Assembly (NCBI RefSeq): GCF_004310335.1
Contig: NZ_SIRS01000006.1
Coordinates: 222,297 to 286,296 of the forward strand
Source: Hyunsoonleella pacifica
GTDB lineage: Bacteria; Bacteroidota; Bacteroidia; Flavobacteriales; Flavobacteriaceae
DNA length: 64,000 nt
Direction: 5' to 3'
Shown here piece by piece: positions 1 to 8,481 of this stretch; position 1 is the first letter of the stretch, and every line of letters begins with the position of its first letter. The notes beneath the pieces were generated by a model. That model saw only the letters and a list, made by a program, of their open reading frames with translations, had not been told where the DNA came from and did no database searches. The position numbers and the translations under genes were made by a program.

Positions 1-146
1 ATGCCTCTACTGAATCAATTAAACCAGGGCAAAATAGGCAGCGTAGAAATAAATCTAGAAATTCTAATAGCTCAAGAGGAAACAAGAATAGCAGAGATAG
101 AAATAATAAAAACAAATCTAGAAAACGCAACGATAGGCGTAATTAA
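1..146 (+). CDS. C-terminal basic tail of a protein cut by the window edge
   Basis: The frame that begins at base 3 is open to TAA at 144-146 and encodes 47 residues made almost only of Arg, Asn, Lys and Ser (for example RRNKSRNSNSSRGNKN). Low-complexity tails of this kind end DEAD-box RNA helicases and other RNA-binding proteins in flavobacteria, so a helicase is the best guess, but no catalytic motif lies inside the window. A second frame is also open across this stretch; the basic one is preferred because its composition is typical of such tails and it ends just before the next gene. Confidence 0.4.
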   Translation, partial: ASTESIKPGQNRQRRNKSRNSNSSRGNKNSRDRNNKNKSRKRNDRRN

Positions 147-151
147 ACCTT

Positions 152-367
152 ATGTAAAAGATCTTAAAAGACAAGATTATTGAAATTTGCAATAAAAAAA
201 TTGCTGATAAAGGCGAAAATGTAGGAGTATCTTTTTATGCTTTTTTTAAAAATAAAAATGAAAATCCAGAGTTATTAATGGAAGCAGCTACTTGGTGGAT
301 AGAAACCCATAAGTTAGATCATTTTGAAAAAGCTGTGAAAATCAAAAACCTTATTGAAAAGTTTTAA
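152..367 (+). pseudogene. Small conserved protein with a stop at codon 2
   Basis: From 152 the frame reads ATG, TAA, then 69 sense codons to TAA at 365-367. The product would be M-stop-KILKDKIIEICNKKIADKG..., with a clearly protein-like body (KGENVGVSFYAFF, ELLMEAATWWIETHKLDHF). A single AAA to TAA change at codon 2 explains the break. I recall this sequence type as a short conserved family (possibly DUF6500), not checked by search. No other ATG, GTG or TTG precedes the conserved part. The stop overlaps the next start (TAATG), which argues that this frame was translated and coupled to the gene downstream. It is either a fresh pseudogene, a start-stop element with re-initiation, or a sequence error. 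Confidence 0.55.
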
Positions 368-594
368 TGGAATCACAACCCAACAACCCATTACATGGTA
401 TTAAACTAGAACAAATTATAAATGATTTAGTAGCACATTATGGTTGGGAATATGTGGGCTATCAAATAAAAATTAGATGTTTTACTCATAACCCTTCAGT
501 AAAATCGAGTCTAAAGTTTTTAAGACGTACACCTTGGGCAAGAACAAAGGTAGAGCAACTATATTTAAGAATGCTTGAAAATAACAAACGCTAA
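367..594 (+). CDS. VF530 family (DUF2132) putative DNA-binding protein
   Basis: 75 residues, the normal family length. The signatures [16 protein letters not shown] near the N terminus and [20 protein letters not shown] in the second half identify the VF530/DUF2132 family, small helical proteins annotated as DNA binding from structural similarity; no specific target is known. The ATG at 367 overlaps the stop of the upstream small gene, so the two were probably one transcript. The gene ends head-on with the minus-strand trp region. Confidence 0.85.
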   Translation: MESQPNNPLHGIKLEQIINDLVAHYGWEYVGYQIKIRCFTHNPSVKSSLKFLRRTPWARTKVEQLYLRMLENNKR

Positions 595-663
595 TCTATA
601 ACCTTAATTTCAATATCCTTAAAGTTTATACCTTGTCCTTCAGCTAGTAATCATTATTATTAG

Positions 664-1080
664 TTACTGATCTAACAAAGGTTTACCAATATCATCAATT
701 TCATCATTGTTATCTGGACTTTTAGGGTCTGGGCCATATTTGTTTGGTCCATATTCCCCATTTGTGCACATCAAAACCAAATACCAAATACGTCCTACTA
801 TAGGGATAAAGTTTATAAAGAAATAACCACCACTTTTCCCTTGATCATGTAGACGACGTACATTTACAGCTAACCACGGTATGAGAGTTGCTAGTAGAAA
901 AACTCCAATTACCATTGGACTCCATTCATAAGACACAAAATCCTCTAAAATAGTTGCAACTATGTTGATAGCAAAAATTGTTAGTATCCAGAATAAGGTA
1001 TACATCCAATACTCTTGTCTACGTGCTCTACCCGAAAAGTTAGCATAATTATCTAGTAAAACGGTTAGATACCATTTTAG
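664..1080 (-). CDS. DUF805 membrane protein without a canonical start
   Basis: The frame codes for a DUF805 inner-membrane protein: the family opening KWYLTVLLDNYANFSGRARR, then EYWMYTLFWIL, two hydrophobic segments, the conserved RRLHDQGKSGGYFFI, a third membrane segment and a short acidic tail. The only in-frame ATG is at 1005, inside the membrane region, and would delete the family signature. Upstream the frame is open back to a TAA next to trpA, with CTA where Met is expected. An ATG at 1086-1088 is in another frame, so a one-base indel may have cut the gene from its start. It lies 16 bases after trpA on the same strand and may be the last cistron of the trp transcript. Function unknown. 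Confidence 0.6.
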   Translation of the reverse strand, partial: LKWYLTVLLDNYANFSGRARRQEYWMYTLFWILTIFAINIVATILEDFVSYEWSPMVIGVFLLATLIPWLAVNVRRLHDQGKSGGYFFINFIPIVGRIWYLVLMCTNGEYGPNKYGPDPKSPDNNDEIDDIGKPLLDQ

Positions 1081-1096
1081 AGCGCCATGTCTTTAT

Positions 1097-1867
1097 TTAG
1101 TCATCAAGCACTTTTTTTACGAAAGTATCAATATTATTAGCCCCATATTTAGTAACATGCTTAACAAACGCACTGCCAATAATAGCGCCTTTAGCATATT
1201 TAGTTGCTTGTGTAAATGTTTCATTATTGCTTATACCAAAACCAATAATCTGTGGGTTTTTCAAGTCCATGTTACCAATGCGCTCAAAATAAGCGGTTTG
1301 TTCTTCGCCAAAGCCAGATTTAGCACCTGTGGTACTGGCACTGCTAACCATATAAATAAATCCGTTTGAAATAGAATCGATATACCGAATACGCTCATCG
1401 CTAGTTTGTGGTGTAATTAAAAACACATTGATTAAACCGTACTTTTCGAAAATAGCTTGATACTTTTCATGATATACGTCAACTGGCAAATCAGGAATAA
1501 TTAATCCATCTATACCCAATTCTTGGCATTTCTTGCAAAAGGCTTTCACACCGTATTGAAACATCGGATTAAAATACCCCATTATAATTAGTGGTATTGA
1601 AACTGTTTCACGAATGTTTTCTAATTGTTTGAATAACAGCTCGGTAGTCATACCATTTTTTAAGGCTGCTGTAGAACTATCTTGAATGGTTGGTCCATCT
1701 GCTAATGGATCGCTAAAAGGCAACCCAATTTCAATCATATCCACCCCATTTTTTTCTAAATCTTGAATAATACCAACAGTATCATCAATATTAGGGTAAC
1801 CTGCTGTAAAGTAAATAGACAATAATTTTTTGTCTTCTATTAGTTTTTGATTAATTCTGTTCATCAT
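1097..1867 (-). CDS. trpA: Tryptophan synthase alpha subunit
   Basis: 256 residues, a complete alpha subunit. It splits indole-3-glycerol phosphate into indole, passed to TrpB, and glyceraldehyde 3-phosphate. The catalytic pair is visible: Glu46 in MIEIGLPFSDP and Asp57 in LADGPTIQ, with the usual 11-residue spacing. Also seen are GYFNPM, GLIIPDLP and the phosphate loop region near GFIYMVSSASTTG. It is the last biosynthetic gene of the operon. Its start overlaps the end of the unrelated HEPN-like gene by 17 bases instead of following trpB directly. Two Met codons stand in tandem at the start; the first is used here. Confidence 0.97.
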   Translation of the reverse strand: MMNRINQKLIEDKKLLSIYFTAGYPNIDDTVGIIQDLEKNGVDMIEIGLPFSDPLADGPTIQDSSTAALKNGMTTELLFKQLENIRETVSIPLIIMGYFNPMFQYGVKAFCKKCQELGIDGLIIPDLPVDVYHEKYQAIFEKYGLINVFLITPQTSDERIRYIDSISNGFIYMVSSASTTGAKSGFGEEQTAYFERIGNMDLKNPQIIGFGISNNETFTQATKYAKGAIIGSAFVKHVTKYGANNIDTFVKKVLDD

Positions 1868-2417
1868 TACTTAATAATTCTGTTAACTCTTTCCGAGATT
1901 TTGCGGACTTAATTTTATTTCCCAAATCTAAAATTCCTATTTCAAATGTCTTGAATATTGATTCAAATAATTGACTGTTTTTGTTTGCCTCTTCAAAGGA
2001 GAAAATCTCAAAATCTTCCTTGAAAAAATAATGAGAAACTTTTGTTCTGACTTTATTTAACTTTCTAATTTGATTCAAAAGACTCTCTTTTTTTTCGAAA
2101 GAAATATGGTTTTCTAATGCATTAATTATTGTAGAATACGAGTCATTATCTTTAATTTTCTTGAATTTAATTTCACTAGGGTAAACCAAAAGCTTGACTA
2201 AAAAATTAGAATAAACAATCAATCTCTTCATCAATTCAATAGATGATTGATGACAGAGAACAATAGAAAGAACTCTTTCATTTTGATTTCTACTTTTTGA
2301 TAGTTCAATTGCATTCCAGAAAAGAGTACTCTGTACATGGGTTTCTTCTGAATATTCAGCATCGAGATTTCCAAAAGTGTTTTTTAAATATGATATGAAT
2401 TCTTCTTTATATGTCAT
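1851..2417 (-). CDS. HEPN-like helical protein inserted between trpB and trpA
   Basis: 188 residues, not recognised by name. The sequence is predicted mostly helical. Near the C-terminal third, LNKVRTKVSHYFF contains Arg124-x4-His129, which matches the R-x4-6-H motif of HEPN domains (RNases of toxin-antitoxin, abortive infection and RNA-processing systems, and also inactive binding modules). A second helix with ELMKRLIVYSNFLVK fits the four-helix HEPN plan. No antitoxin gene is adjacent. It sits in the trp operon, 94 bases after trpB, with a repeat element in the gap, and overlaps trpA by 17 bases, so it is presumably co-transcribed. The family assignment is inference from one motif. Confidence 0.55.
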   Translation of the reverse strand: MTYKEEFISYLKNTFGNLDAEYSEETHVQSTLFWNAIELSKSRNQNERVLSIVLCHQSSIELMKRLIVYSNFLVKLLVYPSEIKFKKIKDNDSYSTIINALENHISFEKKESLLNQIRKLNKVRTKVSHYFFKEDFEIFSFEEANKNSQLFESIFKTFEIGILDLGNKIKSAKSRKELTELLSNDEQN

Positions 2418-2430
2418 TTAGTATTGTGAA

Positions 2431-2506
2431 GCGTTAGGGATTGAGCGATTGTTGGAGCTCCTCGCAGAGAGCGACTCGTGAAAGCCCGACCCTTGTGGTA
2501 ACGCCC
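2431..2506 (+). repeat. Dispersed intergenic repeat, family 1, copy A
   Basis: About 76 bp starting GCGTTAGGGATTGAGCG and ending GTAACGCCC, with the core GAGCTCCTCGCAGAGAGCGA and AAAGCCCGACCC. The same ordered blocks occur at 21132-21211 (minus), 28068-28158 (plus) and 49585-49670 (minus). It fills the gap between the fused trpF-trpB gene and the HEPN-like gene. It has no coding potential of its own and is probably a REP/MITE-like element. Confidence 0.85.
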
Positions 2507-2511
2507 AAATT

Positions 2512-4335
2512 TTAAATTTTAAAATAGTCAATATAATTCTGTAAATCCTTATCACCTCTTCCAGATAAACTCATCACTACAACATCATCAGGTTTAAAGG
2601 TTTTATGCTTAAAAATAGCAAAGGCATGAGACGTCTCAATAGCAGGAATAATACCTTCTAGTTTAGATAATTCCAAGCCAGCTTCCATAGCATCACTATC
2701 TGTAATAGACAAAAATTCTGCGCGTCCCGTTTTAGATAAATGCGCATGCATTGGGCCAACACCAGGATAATCTAACCCAGCCGAAATAGAGTAGGGCTCC
2801 GTAATTTGTCCGTCAGCCGTTTGCATCAACAAGGTTTTACAACCATGAATGATACCTTCTCTTCCTAAAACAGATGTAGCAGCACTTTCGCCAGAATCTA
2901 TACCTAAACCAGCAGCTTCTACAGCAATAATACCTACATCAGGTTCATGTAAATAATGATAGTATGTTCCAGCAGCATTACTACCACCACCAATACAAGC
3001 CACCACATAATCTGGGTTTTCACGTCCTTCCTGCTCCCTTAATTGCCATTTTATTTCTTCTGAAATAACTGCCTGAAAGCGTGTTACCATATCTGGATAA
3101 GGATGAGGACCAATGGCAGAGCCAATAATGTAATGCGTATTTACAGGGTTATTAATCCAATCGCGAATGGCTTCGTTTGTAGCATCTTTTAATGTACGAC
3201 TTCCTGAAAGCGCTGGCACTACTTGTGCACCCAACATTTTCATTCTAGCTACATTTGGTGCTTGTCTAGCAATATCAATTTCGCCCATATACACAATACA
3301 TTCCATACCCATAAGAGCACAAACGGTAGCAGTTGCAACACCGTGTTGACCTGCACCTGTTTCAGCAATAATTCTGGTTTTACCTAAACGTTTTGCCATT
3401 AAAATCTGTCCAATGGTGTTGTTTATTTTATGTGCTCCCGTGTGATTTAAATCCTCACGTTTTAAATAAATTTTAGTATTATATTTCTCTGAAAGGCGTT
3501 TAGCAAAATAAAGCGGAGACGGTCTACCAACATAATCTTTTAAAAGTTGATCGAACTCTTTTTGAAACTCCGGTTCAGCCATCACTTTTAAATAGTTTTG
3601 GCGTAACTCCTCAACATTTGGATATAGCATTTCTGGGATGTATGCACCACCAAATTCGCCATAATAGCCTTTGTCATCTACGTTATAATTCATTGTTTTT
3701 TTATTATGCAATTTATTAATGAATTCTTTTAAAATAGAACTGTTTTTTAACCCAGGTTCCGTTTCAAATTTACTATTTACGTCAATGGCATAACAGTATT
3801 TTGAAGCATCACTTTCTTTAAATTTTTTAATTGCATCTATTTGGTCTATCCCAATACCGCCACTTAAAAAAAAAGGTTTTGTTGATGGATAATTGTTTAA
3901 AAGGCTCCAATCAAAAGTGTAGCCATTTCCACCTGGAAGTTTTCCTTTGGTATCAAACAAATAATAGTCGCAAACATTTTCGTAAGGTTCTAAAACTTCA
4001 AAGTTGAATCCTTCTTTAACTGAAAACACCTTAATAATCTCAATGGGTCGAGACAACAAACTTGTAGACCGCAATATGCTACAGAAATAAGGTAATTCTT
4101 CGCCATGTAGTTGCACGGCATCAAGCTTAAATTCGTTTACTTTTTCAACAATTGTTCCTATTTCAGCATTAACAAAAACACCAGTTTTTTTGATACTGTC
4201 TGAAATCTCAGGGATTTTTGTGTCAAAATGACGAGGTGTTTTTTCATAAAAAATAAACCCAAGATAATCTGGTTTTAAAGCTGCTATACTTTCAATATTA
4301 TCTTGGTATTTCATACCACAAACTTTTAGCTTCAT
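2512..4335 (-). CDS. trpFB: Fused phosphoribosylanthranilate isomerase / tryptophan synthase beta
   Basis: 607 residues in one frame. Residues 1-212 are TrpF (start [22 protein letters not shown], and Asp in [12 protein letters not shown]), which isomerises phosphoribosylanthranilate. Residues 215-607 are TrpB ([14 protein letters not shown] lysine near 303 in [11 protein letters not shown], phosphate loop GGGSNAAG), which joins indole and serine. The TrpB initiator Met is still present at codon 215 (bases 3691-3693). The join is short (HNKKT) and follows a run of seven A on the coding strand; with six A the first gene would end in TGA overlapping the trpB ATG. So the fusion may be real, due to slippage, or a homopolymer error. 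TrpF start overlaps the trpC stop by 4 bases. Confidence 0.93.
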   Translation of the reverse strand: MKLKVCGMKYQDNIESIAALKPDYLGFIFYEKTPRHFDTKIPEISDSIKKTGVFVNAEIGTIVEKVNEFKLDAVQLHGEELPYFCSILRSTSLLSRPIEIIKVFSVKEGFNFEVLEPYENVCDYYLFDTKGKLPGGNGYTFDWSLLNNYPSTKPFFLSGGIGIDQIDAIKKFKESDASKYCYAIDVNSKFETEPGLKNSSILKEFINKLHNKKTMNYNVDDKGYYGEFGGAYIPEMLYPNVEELRQNYLKVMAEPEFQKEFDQLLKDYVGRPSPLYFAKRLSEKYNTKIYLKREDLNHTGAHKINNTIGQILMAKRLGKTRIIAETGAGQHGVATATVCALMGMECIVYMGEIDIARQAPNVARMKMLGAQVVPALSGSRTLKDATNEAIRDWINNPVNTHYIIGSAIGPHPYPDMVTRFQAVISEEIKWQLREQEGRENPDYVVACIGGGSNAAGTYYHYLHEPDVGIIAVEAAGLGIDSGESAATSVLGREGIIHGCKTLLMQTADGQITEPYSISAGLDYPGVGPMHAHLSKTGRAEFLSITDSDAMEAGLELSKLEGIIPAIETSHAFAIFKHKTFKPDDVVVMSLSGRGDKDLQNYIDYFKI

Positions 4336-5117
4336 AGCTCTATTTCTTTTATAAATTGTGTTGCGCTTTCTCCCGGATTATCAGTTTTCATAAAGTTTTC
4401 TCCAATTAAAAAGCCTTGATAACCATAAGGTTGTAATTCCTTTATAGCTTTAATATTACTAATACCACTTTCTGAAACTTTCACGAAATCATCAGGAATA
4501 ATAGTACTTAATAGTTTACTGGTTTCTAAGCTAACCTCGAAGGTTTTTAAGTTTCTATTATTTACTCCAAGCATATCCAGACTTGGCATTACAGATTTAT
4601 GTAACTCTTCTTCGTTATGAACTTCTAAAAGCACATCTAGATGTAAACTTTTAGCAAACTCTGAAAATTGTTTGATCTCATTTCTGGTTAGAATTGCTGC
4701 AATAAGTAAAATTACATCTGCTCCATAAGCTTTAGCTTCTAGTATTTGATATTCATCTATAATAAATTCTTTTCTAAGAAGCGGTAAATTACAGCTAGCT
4801 CTTGCTGTTAATAGGTCGTCTAAAGAACCTCCAAAATATTTACCATCGGTTAAAACTGACATACCGCATACACCTGCATCCTCATAACCTTTGGCTACAT
4901 CTTGAACGTTTAGGCTGTTGTTAATTATAGATTTTGATGGAGACCTGCGTTTGTGTTCTGCAATAATTCCAGATGCACTGTTGCGTAAGTTGTTGGCAAG
5001 CGAAACAGTTGGTCTTTCAAATAAAACAGATTGTTCTAATTGAGAGGTTGGGATTAAAGCTTTTCTCAATTCTACTTCTTTTCTTTTATCGGCTACTATT
5101 TTTTCTAGTATATCCAT
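4332..5117 (-). CDS. trpC: Indole-3-glycerol phosphate synthase
   Basis: 261 residues, normal length for TrpC, a TIM barrel that closes the indole ring in the fourth step of tryptophan synthesis. Visible signatures are [13 protein letters not shown] (substrate phosphate and catalytic Lys region), [40 protein letters not shown] and GFLIGENFM. It is the first gene after a 252-base gap that holds a repeat, and its stop overlaps the next start (ATGA), so translation is coupled to trpF. Confidence 0.97.
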   Translation of the reverse strand: MDILEKIVADKRKEVELRKALIPTSQLEQSVLFERPTVSLANNLRNSASGIIAEHKRRSPSKSIINNSLNVQDVAKGYEDAGVCGMSVLTDGKYFGGSLDDLLTARASCNLPLLRKEFIIDEYQILEAKAYGADVILLIAAILTRNEIKQFSEFAKSLHLDVLLEVHNEEELHKSVMPSLDMLGVNNRNLKTFEVSLETSKLLSTIIPDDFVKVSESGISNIKAIKELQPYGYQGFLIGENFMKTDNPGESATQFIKEIEL

Positions 5118-5142
5118 TATAATTTTTATTTCTGTTCATTTT

Positions 5143-5325
5143 GCCTTGATGCAAAACGAACCAAAAAATCAAGATCAAGTCGAGGAATTTTTCTTCTGAT
5201 TTACAGAAGAAAACCGATTTGAAAACTCCGCGTCGAACTGCGTTCTCCTGTTCTCGGAGCTTTTCTTCATCTATTCTGCGCCTTGACTATCAATTCTTTC
5301 GAATTGATTGAGGACTTGACTTTTC
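5143..5325. repeat. Structured non-coding repeat-like segment within the trp operon
   Basis: The 252-base gap between trpD and trpC has no convincing gene but contains strong hairpins: TTCTTCTG/CAGAAGAA at 5191-5211 with a 5-base loop, TCAATTC/GAATTGA at 5290-5307 with a 4-base loop, and CTCCG...CGGAG around 5226-5260. The opening TTGCCTTGATGCAAAACGAA resembles spacer repeats I have seen in other flavobacterial genomes. The local GC is higher than in the surroundings. No second copy was found in this window. Confidence 0.5.
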
Positions 5326-5369
5326 TACTATTTTTCTTATTGTTTCTAACTTTATTTCAATCTTAACAA

Positions 5370-6362
5370 CTAACTACTTAGTTCAATTAATTTATCCAAA
5401 CTCCCTTTTGCCTTTCCTGAAAACAGAGATTCCTTTGCTATTTCGAAACCTTCTTGATGTGTAATTTGTTTACTTGTTGCAATAGCTAACCCTGCATTGG
5501 CACAAACAACATTGTTTTGTGCTGCTGTCCCTTTTCCACTGATGATCTCTACAAATATTTTAGCAGCATCTTCTACAGTATCGCCTCCGTAAATAGCATC
5601 TTGTTTTATTTTTGAAAGCCCTAAATCTTCTGGAGTAAATAATTTTTCAGAATGATTGGATACTATTTTAGCTTTCCCTGTTAATGAAATTTCATCATAA
5701 CCATCTAAAGCATAAACAATGCTGTAGTTATGTTCTGAGTTTTGGTGTATAAAACTGTAAAGTCTTAAAACTTCTAAATTAAAAACACCAAGCACATGAT
5801 TTTTTGGAAATGAAGGATTTACCATAGGCCCTAACATATTGAAAAAGGTTTTAACGCCTAATTCACGACGAATAGCTGCTACATTTTTCATAGCTGGATG
5901 AAACAATGGTGCATGTAATATGCAAATACCTGCTTTATCTAAGCAACGTTTTAAGAAATCTTCATCGTTAGAGAATTTTACACCGAGATTTTCCATTACA
6001 TTGGATGATCCAGATGTGGAGGATACACCGTAATTACCATGTTTGGAAACATGAACACCAGCTCCAGCAGTTATAAAAGATGATAGTGTAGAGATATTGA
6101 AGGTGTTTTTGCCATCACCTCCAGTACCAACAATATCTATCGCATTAAAATCACTTAAATCTATGGAAACGCATAGCTCTAAAAGAGCATTTCTAAAACC
6201 TGTTAGTTCTTCAATGGTTATGCTACGCATCATATATACCGAAAGGAAACATGCAATTTGACTTGGGTTGTACATATCATTAGATATGTTGACAATAACT
6301 TGTTTTGCTTCCTCTGTTGATAGGGTTTCGTGATGTATTAATCTGTTTAATATGTCTTTCAT
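5370..6362 (-). CDS. trpD: Anthranilate phosphoribosyltransferase
   Basis: 330 residues. Transfers the phosphoribosyl group of PRPP to anthranilate. The PRPP-binding glycine-rich loop is DIVGTGGDGKNTFNIST near residue 77, followed by KHGNYGVSSTSGSSNVME, and LGPMVNPS and EISLTG later, all typical for TrpD. It follows trpG after a 99-base gap containing a small hairpin repeat and precedes trpC after a 252-base repeat-bearing gap, so the cluster is looser here than at E-G or C-F. Confidence 0.96.
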   Translation of the reverse strand: MKDILNRLIHHETLSTEEAKQVIVNISNDMYNPSQIACFLSVYMMRSITIEELTGFRNALLELCVSIDLSDFNAIDIVGTGGDGKNTFNISTLSSFITAGAGVHVSKHGNYGVSSTSGSSNVMENLGVKFSNDEDFLKRCLDKAGICILHAPLFHPAMKNVAAIRRELGVKTFFNMLGPMVNPSFPKNHVLGVFNLEVLRLYSFIHQNSEHNYSIVYALDGYDEISLTGKAKIVSNHSEKLFTPEDLGLSKIKQDAIYGGDTVEDAAKIFVEIISGKGTAAQNNVVCANAGLAIATSKQITHQEGFEIAKESLFSGKAKGSLDKLIELSS

Positions 6363-6365
6363 AAG

Positions 6366-6394
6366 CCTCTCCCTAACCCTCTCTAAAGGAGAGG
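6366..6394. repeat. Small GC-rich hairpin between trpG and trpD
   Basis: CCTCTCC at 6366-6372 pairs with GGAGAGG at 6388-6394 across a loop containing CTAACCCTCTCTAAA. This hairpin type (CCCTAACCC...GGGGA) is common between genes in Bacteroidota. It is not followed by a T run on the minus strand, so it is more likely a repeat or mRNA-stabilising structure than a terminator. Confidence 0.6.
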
Positions 6395-6461
6395 GAACTG
6401 TGTTAGTTACTTTTTTTATTTATTTGAGTAAGCACTGTTTACTGCTACTGCAAACTGCTTA

Positions 6462-7028
6462 CTAGTTGTTTATCCAATTCTCCAAAATCTTTTTCCCATT
6501 TGGTGTTAATACAGATTCCGGATGGTACTGTACACCTCTTACATCATACTCTTTATGTCTTAAGGACATGACTTGTCCGTTAGCATCAAAAGATGTAGCT
6601 TCTAAACTTTCTGGTAAATCTGGACTTACTACCCAAGAATGGTAACGGCCAACTTCAATGTCTTTTTCTAAATCTTTAAAAATGTATTCGTCATCTACAC
6701 TAATAGTTACATTAGTAGAAACCCCATGATATACGTCATCTAGATTTACAAGATCTCCACCAAATACCTCTCCAATAGCTTGTTGTCCTAAACATACACC
6801 AAAAATACTTTTAGTTGCTGCGTATGTTTCAATAATTGGTTTTAATAACCCTGCTTCATCAGGAATGCCAGGTCCTGGAGATAGCACAATTTTGTCAAAA
6901 GGCGCAACATCTTCTAGGGTTAATTTATCATTTCTAAATACGGTAACATCACAATTTAAGTCCTCTAGATAGTGTACTAAATTATACGTAAAACTGTCGT
7001 AGTTGTCTATTACTAATACTTTTTTCAT
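6462..7028 (-). CDS. trpG: Anthranilate synthase glutaminase subunit
   Basis: 188 residues, class I glutamine amidotransferase that feeds ammonia to TrpE. The opening VLVIDNYDSFTYNLVHYL, SPGPGIP, the nucleophile Cys79 in FGVCLGQQAIGE and the His-Glu pair in VQYHPESVLTP are all present. It starts 2 bases after the trpE stop, as expected for subunits made in equal amounts. It could also serve p-aminobenzoate synthesis, but the operon context argues for tryptophan. Confidence 0.96.
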   Translation of the reverse strand: MKKVLVIDNYDSFTYNLVHYLEDLNCDVTVFRNDKLTLEDVAPFDKIVLSPGPGIPDEAGLLKPIIETYAATKSIFGVCLGQQAIGEVFGGDLVNLDDVYHGVSTNVTISVDDEYIFKDLEKDIEVGRYHSWVVSPDLPESLEATSFDANGQVMSLRHKEYDVRGVQYHPESVLTPNGKKILENWINN

Positions 7029-7030
7029 AA

Positions 7031-8437
7031 TTAAATATCTTCTGCTAGTGTAATAGCTTTTGTTAATGCTCCTAACTTATTGTATACTTCTTGTAACTCA
7101 TCTTCTTTATTTGATTTTGAGACTAAGCCTGCACCAGCTTGCCAGAATAGTTTGTAATCTTTACTTAAAAAAGTACGTATCATAATAGCGTGGTTAAAGT
7201 TGCCGTCAAAGTCCATAAATCCGATGGCACCTCCATAAAATGCTCTACTTGTTTTTTCGTAATCTTCAATCAATTGCATTGCTCTATGTTTGGGAGCTCC
7301 ACTTAATGTTCCTGCTGGAAAGGTATCGGCCACGACTTGCATGGTTGAGGTGGTATCGTGTTTTTGTCCTGTAACCTTACTTACTAAATGGATAACATGT
7401 GAAAAGAATTGTACTTCGCGATAAGTTTCTACTTTTACTTGGCTACCATGGCGACTTAAATCGTTTCTTGCCAAATCTACCAGCATCACATGTTCTGCAT
7501 TTTCTTTATCGTCCTTTTTTAATTTATCAGCTAAAATTTCGTCTTTTTCCTCATCTCCGGTGCGTTTAAATGTTCCTGCAATAGGATGTATCTCTGCTAA
7601 TCCATCATCTACAATGAGTTGTGCTTCAGGAGAACTTCCAAAAATTTTGAAATCGCCATAATCAAAATAAAACAAGTAGGGAGAAGGATTGATGCTTCTT
7701 AATGCGCGATAGATATTAAAGTCGTCTCCAGTAAATTCTTGAGAAAAACGTCTAGATAATACAAGCTGAAACACGTCTCCACGTTGGCAATGTTTTTTTG
7801 CTATATCTACATTGGCTCTGAATTCATCATCTGTTAGGTTGGATTTTATATCGCCTTTTGCATTGAATTTATAAGAAGCAAAGTTTTGAACATTAATCAG
7901 TTTATCAATGTCATCAATGTTATTTTCAATACCTTCATAACAATGCGCAAAAATGTAAGCTTCGTTTTTAAAATGATTTATGGCAATGATGTTTTGATAC
8001 ACCGCATAATAGATATCAGGAATAACTACTGAATCATTCTTTTTACTTACTTGAATATCTTCAAAATAACGTACTGCATCATAAGCTGTATATCCAAATA
8101 TACCATTGTTGATGAATTTAAAATTCTCTTCTGATGAAGTATCAAATTTTTTGGTGAAATTGTAAATTTCATCAACAACATTTATCTCTTCAGTAATTGC
8201 AATAGATGTTGAACTTCCATCAGGAAATGTTTCAGAAATCACTTCGTTTTCAACCTTAATTGTGGCTATAGGGTTAAAGCAGATATACGAGAAATTTTTG
8301 TGATTTCTATGATAATCTCCACTTTCTAAAAGAATACTGTTTGGATATTTGTCACGTATTTTATAATATACCGTTACTGGCGTAATGGTATCAGTAAGGA
8401 TACGTTTGTGATGTGTGTAAAGACTAAATTTTTTCAT
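7031..8437 (-). CDS. trpE: Anthranilate synthase component I
   Basis: 468 residues, chorismate-using subunit that makes anthranilate with ammonia from TrpG. The C-terminal chorismate-binding domain is intact: FQLVLSRRFSQEF, SPEAQLIV, HPIAGTFKRTG, HVMLVDLARNDL, DTFPAGTLSGAPKHRAM and GGAIGFMDFDG. It is the first biosynthetic gene of the operon. The region upstream, where only a short leader would be expected, holds the GIY-YIG cassette; the nearer palindrome ends 13 bases from the trpE ATG. Confidence 0.96.
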   Translation of the reverse strand: MKKFSLYTHHKRILTDTITPVTVYYKIRDKYPNSILLESGDYHRNHKNFSYICFNPIATIKVENEVISETFPDGSSTSIAITEEINVVDEIYNFTKKFDTSSEENFKFINNGIFGYTAYDAVRYFEDIQVSKKNDSVVIPDIYYAVYQNIIAINHFKNEAYIFAHCYEGIENNIDDIDKLINVQNFASYKFNAKGDIKSNLTDDEFRANVDIAKKHCQRGDVFQLVLSRRFSQEFTGDDFNIYRALRSINPSPYLFYFDYGDFKIFGSSPEAQLIVDDGLAEIHPIAGTFKRTGDEEKDEILADKLKKDDKENAEHVMLVDLARNDLSRHGSQVKVETYREVQFFSHVIHLVSKVTGQKHDTTSTMQVVADTFPAGTLSGAPKHRAMQLIEDYEKTSRAFYGGAIGFMDFDGNFNHAIMIRTFLSKDYKLFWQAGAGLVSKSNKEDELQEVYNKLGALTKAITLAEDI

Positions 8438-8449
8438 AAAATCAGTGGT

Positions 8450-8472
8450 TGTCTTTTCCGCGAAGGCGGAAA
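8450..8472 (+). repeat. 23-nt palindromic repeat (family 2), left end of GIY-YIG cassette
   Basis: The element starts TGTC and holds TTTCCGCGAAGGCGGAAA, a near-palindrome around CCGCGAAGGCGG. It is repeated in inverted orientation at 8795-8817 with 20 or more of 23 bases identical, and in degenerate form at 44554-44576, 49514-49536 and 50986-51008. REP-like. Confidence 0.8.
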
Positions 8473-8481
8473 TTTTTCAGT

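Noticed and set aside
1-183. Open frame of 60 codons from the first base
   Set aside because: It is in a different frame from the basic C-terminal tail and from the conserved small gene; the ATG at base 1 is an accident of the window edge.
591-650. Minus-strand fragment reading [18 protein letters not shown] then stop
   Set aside because: It looks protein-like but is only about 19 codons with three stops upstream; too short to call more than a possible gene remnant.
1851-2417. Toxin-antitoxin pair around the HEPN-like gene
   Set aside because: Neighbours are trpA and trpB; no MNT nucleotidyltransferase or other antitoxin is encoded nearby.
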